A stretch of DNA of 64,000 nucleotides from an uncultured Flavobacteriaceae bacterium (GCA_947502635.1 CANNAN010000004.1:124001-188000); one strand, 5' to 3'. Numbered from the stretch's first letter, positions 44,694 to 53,609 are shown. The notes: generated from the letters alone by a model not told the origin. Numbers and translations: made by a program.

Positions 44694-47477
44694 TTACAAT
44701 TTATCTTTTAAATATTTTCCAGTTTCTGATGCTGTTATTTTAATTATGTCTTCGGGTATTCCTGTAGCTACAAGGTTCCCGCCAGTTTCACCTCCTTTAG
44801 GACCTAAATCTATAATATAGTCAGCACATTTGATAAGTTCTAAGTTATGTTCCACAACTATAATGGAATGCCCGTTATCAATTAAAGCATTAAATGACTT
44901 TAAAAGCTTTTGGATATCATGAAAATGTAGCCCTGTAGTTGGTTCATCAAAAATAAAAAGCGCCTTATCTTTATTATGCCCTTTGCCTAAAAAGGACGCT
45001 AGCTTTATACGTTGTGCCTCTCCACCAGAAAGCGTAGAAGAACTTTGCCCTAGAGTGACATAGCCTAAGCCAACATCTTGTAAGGGCTGAAGTTTGTTTT
45101 TTATTTTAGTTTGTTTATGTGTGTCAAAAAATGAGATGGCATCATCTATTGTTAAATTTAAGATATTATCAATATTTTTATCTCCAAAAGTCACTTCTAG
45201 TACTTCTTTTTTAAAGCGTTTGCCTTTACAGGTTTCACATTCTAAATGTACATCTGCCATAAATTGCATTTCAATAGTTACTTCACCTTCACCTTTGCAA
45301 GTTTCACAACGTCCGCCATCTACATTAAAAGAAAAATGTTTTGCCTGATAATTTCTTATGGCACTCAGTTTCTGTTTTGAAAACAATGCTCTAATATCAT
45401 CGTAAGCTTTAATATAGGTTACTGGGTTAGAACGTGAGGAGCGACCAATAGGGTTTTGATCTACAAACTCTATATGTTTGATATTACTAAAGCTGCCTTC
45501 CAAACTTGTAAACTGACCAGGTTTGTCTCCAAAATCGGTTAATTTCTTTTGCAATGCAGGGTATAATATTTTTTTTATTAGTGTACTTTTTCCGCTGCCA
45601 GAAACTCCAGTAACAACCGTAAGCATACCCAGAGGGAAACGAACATCGATATTTTTTAAATTATTCTCACGAGCTCCTTTAATATCTACATAGTATTTTG
45701 AGGTTCTGCGCTTTTCTGGCACTTCAATTTTTAGAGATTCATTTAAATATTGAGCAGTTAAAGAATCTGATGCCAAAATATCTGCATAGTTCCCATTAGC
45801 AACTACATGACCACCAAAAGTGCCTGCCTCAGGGCCAATATCTATGATATTATCGGCTGCTATCATAATATCTTCATCATGTTCAACTACAATAACTGTA
45901 TTTCCTAAATCGCGTAATGACTTTAATACGACAATTAATCGTTCGGTATCTTTAGGGTGTAGGCCAATGCTGGGTTCATCCAAAATATACATAGAACCTA
46001 CTAAACTACTTCCTAATGAGGTTGCTAGGTTAATACGTTGACTTTCACCACCTGATAAAGTATTCGATTTTCTATTAAGCGTTAAATAATCTAAACCAAC
46101 GTTAGCAAGAAAGGATAATCGATTATTTATCTCTTTTAAAAGCCTATTTGCAATTTGTGTATCATAATCGTTTAATTCCAGTTGCTTAAAAAAGTTTGCC
46201 AATTTATTTAAAGGCATTTCAACCAGATCGGTAATAGTTGCACCCCCAATTTTTACATAAGTTGCTTCAATACGTAAACGTTTACCTTGGCATGTTTTAC
46301 ACTTTGTTTTTCCGCGATAACGTGATAACATAACGCGATTCTGAATTTTATATGCTTTTGATTCTAATTCCGCAAAAAACGAATTTAACCCTTCAAAATA
46401 TTCATTTCCATCCCAAATAAGTTGTTTTTGAGCATTTTTTAACTCGAAATATGGTTTATGAATAGGGAAATCAAATTTATGAGAATTATTTACCAGCTGA
46501 TCCCTATACCAGCTCATGCTTTCTCCACGCCATGGGAAAATTGCATTTTCATAAACAGAAAGTCCTGTATTTGGAATCACTAAATCATCATCAATGCCTA
46601 TAATGTCTCCATACCCTTCACATTTTGGACAAGCACCGTATGGGTTATTAAAGCTGAATAAATGGGCATTAGGTTCTAAGAAAACAATGCCGTCTAATTC
46701 AAATTTATTACTAAAAACACGCTGCTTATTATTGCTTAGAGTTTCGATAATACACGTTCCTTTACCTTCAAAAAAAGCTGTTTGTACAGCATCTGCCAGT
46801 CGATTAAGAAAATCTTCTTCATTTTTAGTAATAATTCTGTCGACTACTAATAGTATGTTTTCTTCATTTGAAGGTGTATCAACTTCATCAATACGAGTAA
46901 CAGAACCTTTTATTTTAACTCTTGCATAGCCTTGTTGTTGCAAGGCTTTAAGTTTGTCTTGCATACTACGACCTTCTTCTAAATGAATGGGAGCGAGGAG
47001 AAGGAGTTTTTCTCTTTCAGGAAATGTTTTTAAATAATTTAAAACATCAGTAACAGTGTCTTTTTTTACTTCACTACCAGAAGTAGGTGAGTAAGTCTTA
47101 CCAATTCTTGCGAATAGGAGCTTTAGGTAATCATAAATCTCTGTTGTCGTTCCAACGGTTGAGCGCGGATTGGTCGAGTTTACCTTTTGCTCGATAGCTA
47201 TAGCGGGAGCAATCCCTTTTATATAATCTACTTTTGGTTTGTTTAATCTTCCTAAAAATTGACGTGCATAACTCGACAAGCTTTCAACATAGCGTCGTTG
47301 CCCTTCTGCATATAGTGTATCGAAAGCCAAACTTGACTTTCCAGATCCCGATAAACCTGTAATAACAACTAACTTGTTTCTGGGTATCACTACATCGATA
47401 TTTTTTAAATTATGCAATTTAGCACCTTTGATGATGATGTTTTCTTTAGGGCTTACTTCAGAAATATTAGTGTTCAT
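44694..47477 (-). CDS. uvrA: Excinuclease ABC subunit A
   Basis: UvrA recognises DNA damage in nucleotide excision repair with UvrB/UvrC. 927 residues, near the usual 940. First Walker A GLSGSGKSS (41-49) with RYVESLSSYARQFLG, zinc-finger Cys pairs CPKCEGYG and CKTCQGKR, ABC signature LSGGESQR, second Walker A GVSGSGKST, CETCKGEGEVTIEMQFMADV, and second signature LSGGEAQR. The genes flanking it are unrelated. Confidence 0.97.
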   Translation of the reverse strand: MNTNISEVSPKENIIIKGAKLHNLKNIDVVIPRNKLVVITGLSGSGKSSLAFDTLYAEGQRRYVESLSSYARQFLGRLNKPKVDYIKGIAPAIAIEQKVNSTNPRSTVGTTTEIYDYLKLLFARIGKTYSPTSGSEVKKDTVTDVLNYLKTFPEREKLLLLAPIHLEEGRSMQDKLKALQQQGYARVKIKGSVTRIDEVDTPSNEENILLVVDRIITKNEEDFLNRLADAVQTAFFEGKGTCIIETLSNNKQRVFSNKFELDGIVFLEPNAHLFSFNNPYGACPKCEGYGDIIGIDDDLVIPNTGLSVYENAIFPWRGESMSWYRDQLVNNSHKFDFPIHKPYFELKNAQKQLIWDGNEYFEGLNSFFAELESKAYKIQNRVMLSRYRGKTKCKTCQGKRLRIEATYVKIGGATITDLVEMPLNKLANFFKQLELNDYDTQIANRLLKEINNRLSFLANVGLDYLTLNRKSNTLSGGESQRINLATSLGSSLVGSMYILDEPSIGLHPKDTERLIVVLKSLRDLGNTVIVVEHDEDIMIAADNIIDIGPEAGTFGGHVVANGNYADILASDSLTAQYLNESLKIEVPEKRRTSKYYVDIKGARENNLKNIDVRFPLGMLTVVTGVSGSGKSTLIKKILYPALQKKLTDFGDKPGQFTSLEGSFSNIKHIEFVDQNPIGRSSRSNPVTYIKAYDDIRALFSKQKLSAIRNYQAKHFSFNVDGGRCETCKGEGEVTIEMQFMADVHLECETCKGKRFKKEVLEVTFGDKNIDNILNLTIDDAISFFDTHKQTKIKNKLQPLQDVGLGYVTLGQSSSTLSGGEAQRIKLASFLGKGHNKDKALFIFDEPTTGLHFHDIQKLLKSFNALIDNGHSIIVVEHNLELIKCADYIIDLGPKGGETGGNLVATGIPEDIIKITASETGKYLKDKL

Positions 47478-47574
47478 AGGCTTTTTAAAGGAATAATTCT
47501 GTAAAGATACTACAACTATTTCAGCTTAAAAAATACATCAAATTGTAAATAAATATTAAAAAAAACGGTTAATT

Positions 47575-47607
47575 TTTGTTTTTTAGGAATGATTGTTGTT
47601 ATATTTG
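47575..47607 (+). promoter_or_regulatory. Bacteroidota-type promoter of the ECF sigma gene
   Basis: TTTG (47575-47578), 21 bases, TATATTTG (47600-47607). Transcription would start about 100 bases before the sigma ATG, leaving a structured leader. Confidence 0.65.
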
Positions 47608-47652
47608 AATTCGTTAATCAACAATAATTCAAACTCTCGCCTATAGCATAAT

Positions 47653-47713
47653 ATTACTTTTAAACATGTAACCCCACAAGCAAAGAAGGTTTCTTCGATG
47701 CGCTAAAAGTAAT
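47653..47713 (+). promoter_or_regulatory. Leader hairpin before the ECF sigma start codon
   Basis: ATTACTTTTA (47653-47662) pairs perfectly with TAAAAGTAAT (47704-47713), five bases before the ATG. A smaller AAGAA/TTCTT hairpin lies inside (47683-47695). This would enclose the leader and hold the start codon at the stem base. Confidence 0.55.
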
Positions 47714-47717
47714 TATT

Positions 47718-48302
47718 ATGCAATACGAAATTATATCAGACGCTAATTTAGTTAGCAACTACATTAAAGGAGATGAAAGTGCTTTAGAGGTACTTATCAC
47801 CAGACACAAACAAAAAATTTATAGTTTTATCTACTCTAAAGTTTATGACAGAGATGTTGCTGAAGATATCTTTCAAGATACTTTCATAAAAGTTATCCGA
47901 ACACTTAAACGCGGTTCTTATAATGAAGAAGGGAAGTTTTTACCATGGGTAATGCGTATTTCTCACAATTTGGTTATTGATTTTTTTAGAAAAAACAAAA
48001 GAATGCCAAAATTTGATAATGCAGGAGAATTTAGCATATTTTCCGTATTAAGCGATACGAGCTTAAATGCAGAAAAGAGTATCATTAAAGAACAAGTTGA
48101 AACCGATGTAAGGCGTTTGGTAGATGAACTTCCTGAAGACCAGAAAGAAGTATTATTAATGCGTATTTATAATGATATGAGTTTTAAAGAAATATCAGAC
48201 AGGACAGGTGTGAGTATTAATACAGCTCTAGGTAGAATGCGTTATGCATTAATCAATTTAAGGAAAATCATAGATAAGCATAATATTGTTTTAACAAATT
48301 GA
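47718..48302 (+). CDS. ECF-type RNA polymerase sigma factor
   Basis: 194 residues, region 2 (YSKVYDRDVAEDIFQDTFIKVI, with LPWVMRISHNLVIDFFRKNKR) and region 4 (LPEDQKEVLLMRIYNDMSFKEISDRTGVSINTALGRMRYAL). No region 1 or 3. No anti-sigma gene with a membrane segment follows, which is unusual for ECF factors; instead a 48-residue gene is next. Its stimulus is unknown. Confidence 0.93.
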   Translation: MQYEIISDANLVSNYIKGDESALEVLITRHKQKIYSFIYSKVYDRDVAEDIFQDTFIKVIRTLKRGSYNEEGKFLPWVMRISHNLVIDFFRKNKRMPKFDNAGEFSIFSVLSDTSLNAEKSIIKEQVETDVRRLVDELPEDQKEVLLMRIYNDMSFKEISDRTGVSINTALGRMRYALINLRKIIDKHNIVLTN

Positions 48303-48359
48303 TACAATAAAGCAATTTTTGCTGCGTTTATAATTTGAAATAATCCTTAAATTAATAAA

Positions 48360-48506
48360 ATGGCAAAAATTTACTCTGGAAATTCTATTAAAAATTTAAA
48401 CGAACAAGAACCGAAAGAAGAAACGGTTAATTTTCTTCTAAACTACTCTAAGGCTTTAAGTGTTATAAATTGTAATAAATTGAAGTTTGAAGCGCTTCTA
48501 AACTAA
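48360..48506 (+). CDS. 48-residue protein paired with the ECF sigma factor
   Basis: Frame from ATG 48360: MAKIYSGNSIKNLNEQEPKE, ETVNFLLNYSKALSVINCN, KLKFEALLN, then TAA. It lies 57 bases after the sigma gene and is followed by a perfect terminator, so the two are probably one transcript. I recall near-identical 48-residue proteins after this sigma gene in other Flavobacteriaceae, which supports a real gene. It is predicted helical, with no membrane segment. The role is unknown; a sigma-binding modulator is speculative. Confidence 0.75.
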   Translation: MAKIYSGNSIKNLNEQEPKEETVNFLLNYSKALSVINCNKLKFEALLN

Positions 48507-48513
48507 GTTTTCG

Positions 48514-48547
48514 AAAAAGTCCTAATAATTAATTATTAGGACTTTTT
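48514..48547. terminator. Bidirectional intrinsic terminator
   Basis: AAAAAGTCCTAATAATT mirrored exactly by AATTATTAGGACTTTTT. It ends the sigma/48-residue transcript and the convergent nth gene, whose stop lies within it. Confidence 0.9.
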
Positions 48548-49195
48548 TAATTTGTTATATTCATTAATAACAGATTGTCTTCCAATTGTCTTTGTAATAA
48601 TATCTTTATCTAGATTCCAGCCTCGTGCAGGCGAATACTCTCTACCATACCAAATAATTTGAAGGTGTAACTCATTCCATAATTCTTTAGGAAATAGTCT
48701 TTTTGCATCTTTTTCTGTTTGAACCACATTTTTACCATTACTTAAATTCCATCGATACATTAGCCTATGTATGTGTGTATCTACTGGAAACGCAGGAACA
48801 CCAAAAGCTTGAGACATAACTACACTTGCGGTTTTATGCCCTACAGCTGGCAACGCTTCTAAGGCTTCAAAGCTTTGAGGAACTTCTCCGTTATATTTTT
48901 CAATAAGTATTTTTGACAAGCCATGAATCCCTTTACTTTTCATTGGAGATAAACCTACTGGTTTTATAATGTCTCGTATTTCTTCAACTGAAAGTTTAGC
49001 CATCTCATATGGATTATCTGCTTTTTCAAAAAGCAATGGTGTTATTTTATTAACCCGAACGTCGGTACTTTGTGCAGACATTAATACGGCTATTAAAAGG
49101 GTATATGGATCTTTATGATCTAATGGAATTGGTATTTCCGGGTAAAACTTATTTAATGTATTAATAACAAAGTTTACGCTTTCTTGTTTGGTCAT
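48536..49195 (-). CDS. nth: Endonuclease III-like DNA glycosylase without the iron-sulfur cluster cysteines
   Basis: 219 residues from ATG 49195; the longer frame adds 23 hydrophobic residues that are not in the family and overlaps the divergent bcp promoter. Base-excision repair enzyme: HhH motif LPAVGHKTA with catalytic Lys121, and PVDTHIHRL with Asp139. The C-terminal region that should carry Cys-X6-Cys-X2-Cys-X5-Cys reads IWYGREYSPARGWNLDKDI instead, and the whole protein contains no cysteine. The glycosylase/lyase residues are intact, so activity without the 4Fe-4S cluster is expected. Confidence 0.92.
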   Translation of the reverse strand: MTKQESVNFVINTLNKFYPEIPIPLDHKDPYTLLIAVLMSAQSTDVRVNKITPLLFEKADNPYEMAKLSVEEIRDIIKPVGLSPMKSKGIHGLSKILIEKYNGEVPQSFEALEALPAVGHKTASVVMSQAFGVPAFPVDTHIHRLMYRWNLSNGKNVVQTEKDAKRLFPKELWNELHLQIIWYGREYSPARGWNLDKDIITKTIGRQSVINEYNKLKKS

Positions 49196-49216
49196 TCGTT
49201 TGTATTTTAGCAAGAA

Positions 49217-49224
49217 CAAAGTTA
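49217..49224 (-). promoter_or_regulatory. Candidate -7 box of nth
   Basis: Minus-strand TAACTTTG, matching TAnnTTTG, 21 bases before the chosen nth ATG. This supports the shorter start. Confidence 0.5.
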
Positions 49225-49230
49225 TAAAAT

Positions 49231-49683
49231 ATGAAGACATTAAAAGTAGGAGATAAGGCACCAAATTTTGAAGTTTTGGATGAACAAGGAAATACGGTTA
49301 AATTATCTGATTTTACAGGTAAAAAATTAGTCGTTTTCTTTTATCCAAAAGCAAATACCCCAACATGTACTGTCGAGGCTTGTAATTTACGTGATGAATA
49401 TACTGTTTTACAAGAACAAGGTTATGAAATTTTAGGTGTTAGTGCAGATAGTCAAAAAAAACAATCTAATTTTAAAAAGAAATTCAATTTTCCATATCCA
49501 TTATTAGCCGACGTTGATAAGGAGGTTATTAATGCTTTTGGCGTATGGGGAGAAAAAAAATTCATGGGGCGTACTTTTGATGGTATACATCGTATAACTT
49601 TTGTTATTAATGAGGAAGGTGTTATCGAAAAAGTGATAGATAAAGTAAAAGCTAAGATACACGCAGCTCAAATACTAGAGTAA
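49231..49683 (+). CDS. bcp: Thioredoxin-dependent thiol peroxidase (Bcp/PrxQ)
   Basis: 150-residue peroxiredoxin. Peroxidatic Cys46 and resolving Cys51 in NTPTCTVEACNLRD are the five-residue spacing of Bcp. KVGDKAPNFEVLDEQG and WGEKKFMGRTFDGIHRITF complete the family pattern. Reduces peroxides using thioredoxin. Divergent from nth with only 35 bases between starts. Confidence 0.95.
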   Translation: MKTLKVGDKAPNFEVLDEQGNTVKLSDFTGKKLVVFFYPKANTPTCTVEACNLRDEYTVLQEQGYEILGVSADSQKKQSNFKKKFNFPYPLLADVDKEVINAFGVWGEKKFMGRTFDGIHRITFVINEEGVIEKVIDKVKAKIHAAQILE

Positions 49684-49696
49684 AAACATTATAAGA

Positions 49697-49728
49697 ATGC
49701 TTGAGTAATTCATTAACTCAAGCATTTA
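49697..49728 (+). terminator. Terminator-like hairpin after bcp
   Basis: ATGCTTGAGT pairs with ACTCAAGCAT across a 9-base loop, followed by a short T-run only. Weak intrinsic terminator. Confidence 0.55.
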
Positions 49729-49766
49729 ACATTCATTACTAAACGAAACAAAATATATTTGAATCT

Positions 49767-51227
49767 TTATTTACGCTTATTTAAAGTTAAAGGTTTTCTA
49801 GTGTATCCAAACAAACGGTAATCTTTAATTAAATCTGCAGTTCCTTCTGGCACCATATCTTCCCAGCCGCGTTCTCCATCAGAAATCATACGTAAGATTT
49901 CACGAGAGAATATATCCATTATGCTTGTATCGTAATCTTCTATATCGATTACCTTTCCATTGTATTTAAAGAATTTATATAATTCTTTCATACGAGGGTA
50001 TACCTTTAAGTTTTCACTATTAATCAATTCTCCAGTTTTTGAATCTAGCATAGGGTATAAGTAAACTTTTAAATCTTTGAAAAATAATTTACCAAATGCT
50101 TCAAGGATTCCTCCACTGATGTGGCGATAGTACTTTTCATCAAAAATATCGACTAAATTGCTAACTCCCATAGCTAATCCCATTCTAGCTTTGGTGTAAT
50201 TTGAGAAGTACTCAACAACTTTATAATATTCCTGAAAATTAGAAATCATAACAGACTGTCCTAATGAGCATAATAAATCTGCTCTATCAATAAAATCTTG
50301 TTCGTCAATTTCTCCCTCAGCTCTTAAATTGGATAAAGTGATTTCAAAAACGACAACCGTTTTATCGGGATTAACTTTGTTTTCTTTGATAAACATTTCA
50401 TATGATTTCTCATACATTGCCATGTTCACCTTGGTAACTGGCCTAAAACTACCACGTAAGGCTAAAATATTTTTTTTATAAAAAACTCTAGCTGGAAGCA
50501 CATTGGTTCCGTCAGGACCAAATACCACAGCATCTGTCATTCCGTTTTTAACAAGTTGTAAGCTCATTAATCGGTTATCGATATTTTTAAAGGCAGGTCC
50601 TGAAAAATTAATTGTATCAATTTCCAGCTGGTCTTTATCTAAATGATCGTATAAATAGCGTAGTAATTTTTTTGGTTCGTTATATTTATAAAACGCTCCA
50701 TAAATGAGGTTTGTACCCAAAACGCCCAGTGTTTCTTGTTGTAAACGAGCATCAGTTTCTTTAAAGCGAAGATGTAACATGATTTCATTATAATCACCAG
50801 TAGCTTCAACCTGGTATTTAATACCAACCCATCCGTGACCTTTGAATTGTTTTGCAAAATCTATAGTAGCCACAGTATTAGCGTATGTGAAAAATATTTT
50901 ATTCGGATGTTTTTCACGCGTTAATCTAGTTTCCATAAGATGCATTTCATGACTAAGCATCTTTCTCAAACGGGCTTCGGTTACATATCTACCATCATCT
51001 TCAGCACCATAAACAGCATCACTAAAATCTTTATCATAAGCAGACATTGCTTTCGCTATAGTACCCGAAGCACCTCCAGCTCTAAAAAAGTGGCGACAAG
51101 TTTCTTGACCTGCTCCAATTTCTGCAAATGTTCCGTAAATATTTTCGTTTAAATTAATACGAAGTGCTTTCGATTTTAACGATGGAACATCATTAAATTC
51201 TTTATCGCCCTTTATGATTATTTCCAT
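49767..51227 (-). CDS. Conserved cytoplasmic protein of unknown function (GTFAEIGAGQE family)
   Basis: 486 residues from ATG 51227 (MEIIIKGDKEF); the longest frame starts at a TTG inside the promoter. Recognised segments: NLNENIYGTFAEIGAGQE, RHFFRAGGASGTIAKAMSAYD, YGAEDDGRYV, NTVATIDFAKQFKGHGWVG and TLGVLGTNLIYGAFY. I recall this widely conserved protein under automatic names such as TonB-dependent receptor or nicotinate-nucleotide adenylyltransferase; there is no barrel, plug or signal peptide to support the first. No function is assigned here. Confidence 0.85.
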   Translation of the reverse strand: MEIIIKGDKEFNDVPSLKSKALRINLNENIYGTFAEIGAGQETCRHFFRAGGASGTIAKAMSAYDKDFSDAVYGAEDDGRYVTEARLRKMLSHEMHLMETRLTREKHPNKIFFTYANTVATIDFAKQFKGHGWVGIKYQVEATGDYNEIMLHLRFKETDARLQQETLGVLGTNLIYGAFYKYNEPKKLLRYLYDHLDKDQLEIDTINFSGPAFKNIDNRLMSLQLVKNGMTDAVVFGPDGTNVLPARVFYKKNILALRGSFRPVTKVNMAMYEKSYEMFIKENKVNPDKTVVVFEITLSNLRAEGEIDEQDFIDRADLLCSLGQSVMISNFQEYYKVVEYFSNYTKARMGLAMGVSNLVDIFDEKYYRHISGGILEAFGKLFFKDLKVYLYPMLDSKTGELINSENLKVYPRMKELYKFFKYNGKVIDIEDYDTSIMDIFSREILRMISDGERGWEDMVPEGTADLIKDYRLFGYTRKPLTLNKRK

Positions 51228-51254
51228 ATTATTAGCTGCTTGTTTGTCCTGCGA

Positions 51255-51284
51255 CAAAGGTATTAAATATGTATAGCAAACAAA
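51255..51284 (-). promoter_or_regulatory. Promoter of the GTFAEIGAGQE gene
   Basis: On the minus strand: TTTG (51284-51281), 18 bases, TACCTTTG (51262-51255), 28 bases before the ATG at 51227. It matches the Bacteroidota consensus well and rules out a start at 51257. Confidence 0.7.
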
Positions 51285-51294
51285 AAAATAACGC

Positions 51295-51302
51295 TATTTT
51301 TG
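51295..51302 (+). promoter_or_regulatory. Candidate -7 box of the MBL hydrolase
   Basis: TATTTTTG, matching TAnnTTTG, 10 bases before the ATG at 51313. It is back to back with the minus-strand promoter. Confidence 0.5.
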
Positions 51303-51312
51303 TACAAAACTT

Positions 51313-52080
51313 ATGCAGTTGAAAATAACTTTTCTAGGAACAGGAACATCACAAGGCATTCCGATTATTGGAAGCAAACATCCTGTTTGTTTAAGTTCAA
51401 ATCCAAAAGATAAACGCTTACGTGTTTCGGTTTTGGTTGCATGGGATAATTATAAATATGTTATTGATTGTGGTCCTGATTTTAGGTATCAAATGTTACG
51501 AACGGGATGCGATAGAATTGACGGTATTATTTTTACACATGAACACTCCGATCATGTATTGGGGTTAGATGACATTAGGCCATTCTATTTTAAACAAGGC
51601 GATATTCCTATTTATGGACATAAACGCGTATTAAAATCTCTAAGAAAACGATTTGATTATATATTTGCTACTAAAAATAAATATCCAGGAGCACCAACTG
51701 TTATAACTAATCGTGTAAAAAATAAACCATTTAAGTTGAAAAACTTAAAAGTAGTACCTGTAAAGGGCATGCATGATAAACTACAGGTTTTTGGGTTTCG
51801 ATTTGATGATTTTGCATATTTAACTGATATGAAAACTGTTTCAGATGAAGAGGTTAAGAAAATAGAAGGCGTAAAGGTTTTGGTCGTAAATGCTTTAAGA
51901 ATAGATTCGCATCGTTCACATTTTAATTTAGAAGAGGCCTTACAATTTATTAATAAAGTAAATCCAGAAATAGCTTACTTAACTCATATTAGTCATTTAC
52001 TTGGATTCCATGATGAAGTCGAGAAAATACTGCCTGAAAATGTTTTTTTAGCGTATGATGGATTAGAATTAACACTTTAA
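51313..52080 (+). CDS. Metallo-beta-lactamase-fold hydrolase (PhnP-like)
   Basis: 255 residues with the zinc motif FTHEHSDH (His76, His78, Asp80, His81), the opening FLGTGTSQGIPIIG and CLSSNPKDKRLRVS, similar to PhnP phosphodiesterases. LNALRIDSHRSHF-like and YLTHISHLLGFH segments supply later ligands. Likely a cyclic-phosphate or other phosphodiesterase. No phn genes nearby. It precedes 52091 by 10 bases. Confidence 0.9.
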   Translation: MQLKITFLGTGTSQGIPIIGSKHPVCLSSNPKDKRLRVSVLVAWDNYKYVIDCGPDFRYQMLRTGCDRIDGIIFTHEHSDHVLGLDDIRPFYFKQGDIPIYGHKRVLKSLRKRFDYIFATKNKYPGAPTVITNRVKNKPFKLKNLKVVPVKGMHDKLQVFGFRFDDFAYLTDMKTVSDEEVKKIEGVKVLVVNALRIDSHRSHFNLEEALQFINKVNPEIAYLTHISHLLGFHDEVEKILPENVFLAYDGLELTL

Positions 52081-52090
52081 ATTAAAGTAT

Positions 52091-52591
52091 ATGAAACAAA
52101 GAATTTTTATGTATTTGTTCGTTTTTGCGGCGTTACTCGTTTTATTTCAGTATGTAAATTCAAAACGAGTATTTGAAGACATGAATAGCAAAATGACAAC
52201 TCAAAAGGAAGCATTAAAAAAATACAAAGATTCGGTAGCAGTTTTGCAAGATGATCTTTTAAGGGTATCTCATTTCAATTTAGATAGGAATGAGGATGCC
52301 ATTAGTTATTTTGAGAATGATGGTTATGATGTATCTGAATTGATTCCTTTTATAAAAGATGAGCTTTACAAATTAAATGAGATTAAAGGAGAACACCCTA
52401 TAGTGCCTTATGCTGCAAGTGAAGGAAGGAAAATACTAATTAATACTGTGAAGATGTTAAATCATAAATGGATTATTGCTGATTTTTCGGATGGAGAATT
52501 TTGGGGAGAAATCTTTTTAACTTATGAAATAACTGAAGACAAACAACTTAAATTCAATTTAATTGAATCGTTTTTATACCCATTCGATTAA
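52091..52591 (+). CDS. Single-pass membrane protein with coiled coil, unknown function
   Basis: 166 residues. N-terminal helix RIFMYLFVFAALLVLFQYV, a coiled coil (KMTTQKEALKKYKDSVAVLQDDLLRV), then a compact domain with AISYFENDGYDV, GRKILINTVKMLNHKWIIADFSDGEFWGEIFLTYEI. Probably periplasmic. Co-transcribed with the MBL gene. Not a named family. Confidence 0.78.
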   Translation: MKQRIFMYLFVFAALLVLFQYVNSKRVFEDMNSKMTTQKEALKKYKDSVAVLQDDLLRVSHFNLDRNEDAISYFENDGYDVSELIPFIKDELYKLNEIKGEHPIVPYAASEGRKILINTVKMLNHKWIIADFSDGEFWGEIFLTYEITEDKQLKFNLIESFLYPFD

Positions 52592-52593
52592 AA

Positions 52594-52962
52594 TCATTTA
52601 ATTCTATAAGCGATCCCTTTTTGCTTTTTTGTTTCACCTACATAAGAGTATTCGAATGTATATGTTGAATCTGTTGTAGTTAAAATTTTTAGATGAATAT
52701 CTTTCTGTTCTGCCATATTTTTAGGTTTAATTGTTTTAAAAATAACCTCACAGTCGTTTATCCAGCGTAATTTAGACGAATCGATCTTATTATTATAAGT
52801 TTCAACTTGCAGACCTTCTGTTCGTTTAAATTTAGATGTAAATAACTCATTATTAACAACAACCTCACTATAAAACTCACCTGTTTTATAATCTTTGCAA
52901 TTACGAGTTGTTTCGTAACAACTCACTAAGCTCAATAAAGGTATTAAGTACAGAAACTTCAT
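52594..52962 (-). CDS. Small lipoprotein, unknown function
   Basis: 122 residues with signal peptide and lipobox LSLVSCYETT, then Cys-rich start RNCKDYKTGEF and CEVIFKTIKPKN. Such proteins are often auto-named DNA topoisomerase IV, without support. It converges with 52091, 2 bases apart. Confidence 0.72.
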   Translation of the reverse strand: MKFLYLIPLLSLVSCYETTRNCKDYKTGEFYSEVVVNNELFTSKFKRTEGLQVETYNNKIDSSKLRWINDCEVIFKTIKPKNMAEQKDIHLKILTTTDSTYTFEYSYVGETKKQKGIAYRIK

Positions 52963-53002
52963 ATTATATATTTATATGCAAATTTACTAAAGAATCATGA
53001 TG

Positions 53003-53374
53003 CTAGTTCTGAAAATTTTTAAAACTTCCATCAGAATAAAAAATAACAATGCGTTCAATTTCTTTGTCATTGTTAGGTGTTTTAAGTTGTAACTTTTCAC
53101 TAACAGAGAAAAGATCTGCTTTTTGTTTAGGTTCTTCAAATTCACCTTTCGAGGGAAATTCACCTTTACCATTAAATAGCCAATACAAATCAACTTCAGG
53201 AAAAGAGGAAAGGATTTTTAAGATAAAATCTAAACTAGGCTTATTTCTTCCAGATAGAATATGAGAGATACTTGAACGCTGCACACCAATCTTTTCTGCA
53301 AAAGAAGATGCGGATTCACCATAGTAATCCATTACTTTCTGTAGTCTGATTATGAAATCTTCAATGTTTACCAT
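53003..53374 (-). CDS. XRE-type HTH regulator
   Basis: 123 residues. HTH in RLQKVMDYYGESASSFAEKIGVQRSSISHILSGRNKPSLDFILKIL, then a short domain ending FYSDGSFKNFQN. It probably binds the palindrome that overlaps its own start codon and similar sites in front of the M14 peptidase, repressing its own gene. Its start codon lies inside the palindrome. Confidence 0.88.
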   Translation of the reverse strand: MVNIEDFIIRLQKVMDYYGESASSFAEKIGVQRSSISHILSGRNKPSLDFILKILSSFPEVDLYWLFNGKGEFPSKGEFEEPKQKADLFSVSEKLQLKTPNNDKEIERIVIFYSDGSFKNFQN

Positions 53375-53382
53375 TGTAAACA
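53365..53382. promoter_or_regulatory. Palindromic operator over the XRE start codon
   Basis: TGTTTAC-CATT-GTAAACA, a perfect 7-base inverted repeat. The CAT of the spacer is the complement of the regulator's ATG. A TAnnTTTG promoter core (TACATTTG, minus 53410-53403) lies just upstream. Confidence 0.6.
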
Positions 53383-53609
53383 GTTTAAAATTAATAGTTT
53401 TACAAATGTAATAATAGAACAGTTAAGTACTGTGTTTTATTACATTATATTACAATTAACATACAATTAAAGCTTAATATAAAGTGTGTTAAAATACTAA
53501 TTTATAGTGTTTTAATGTGTGTAAATAATTAAATAGCTTTTTAAGTAGACAACTGTGAATTAATGAGGAATACCATGTATAACTCTGTAAACAACTAATT
53601 CTTTTTTCT

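Noticed and set aside
49767-51227. Possible annotation as TonB-dependent receptor or nicotinate-nucleotide adenylyltransferase
   Set aside because: No signal peptide, plug or barrel, and I see no nucleotidyltransferase motif such as HxGH. I left it as unknown.
52594-52962. Possible annotation as DNA topoisomerase IV
   Set aside because: It is a 122-residue lipoprotein with no topoisomerase domain.
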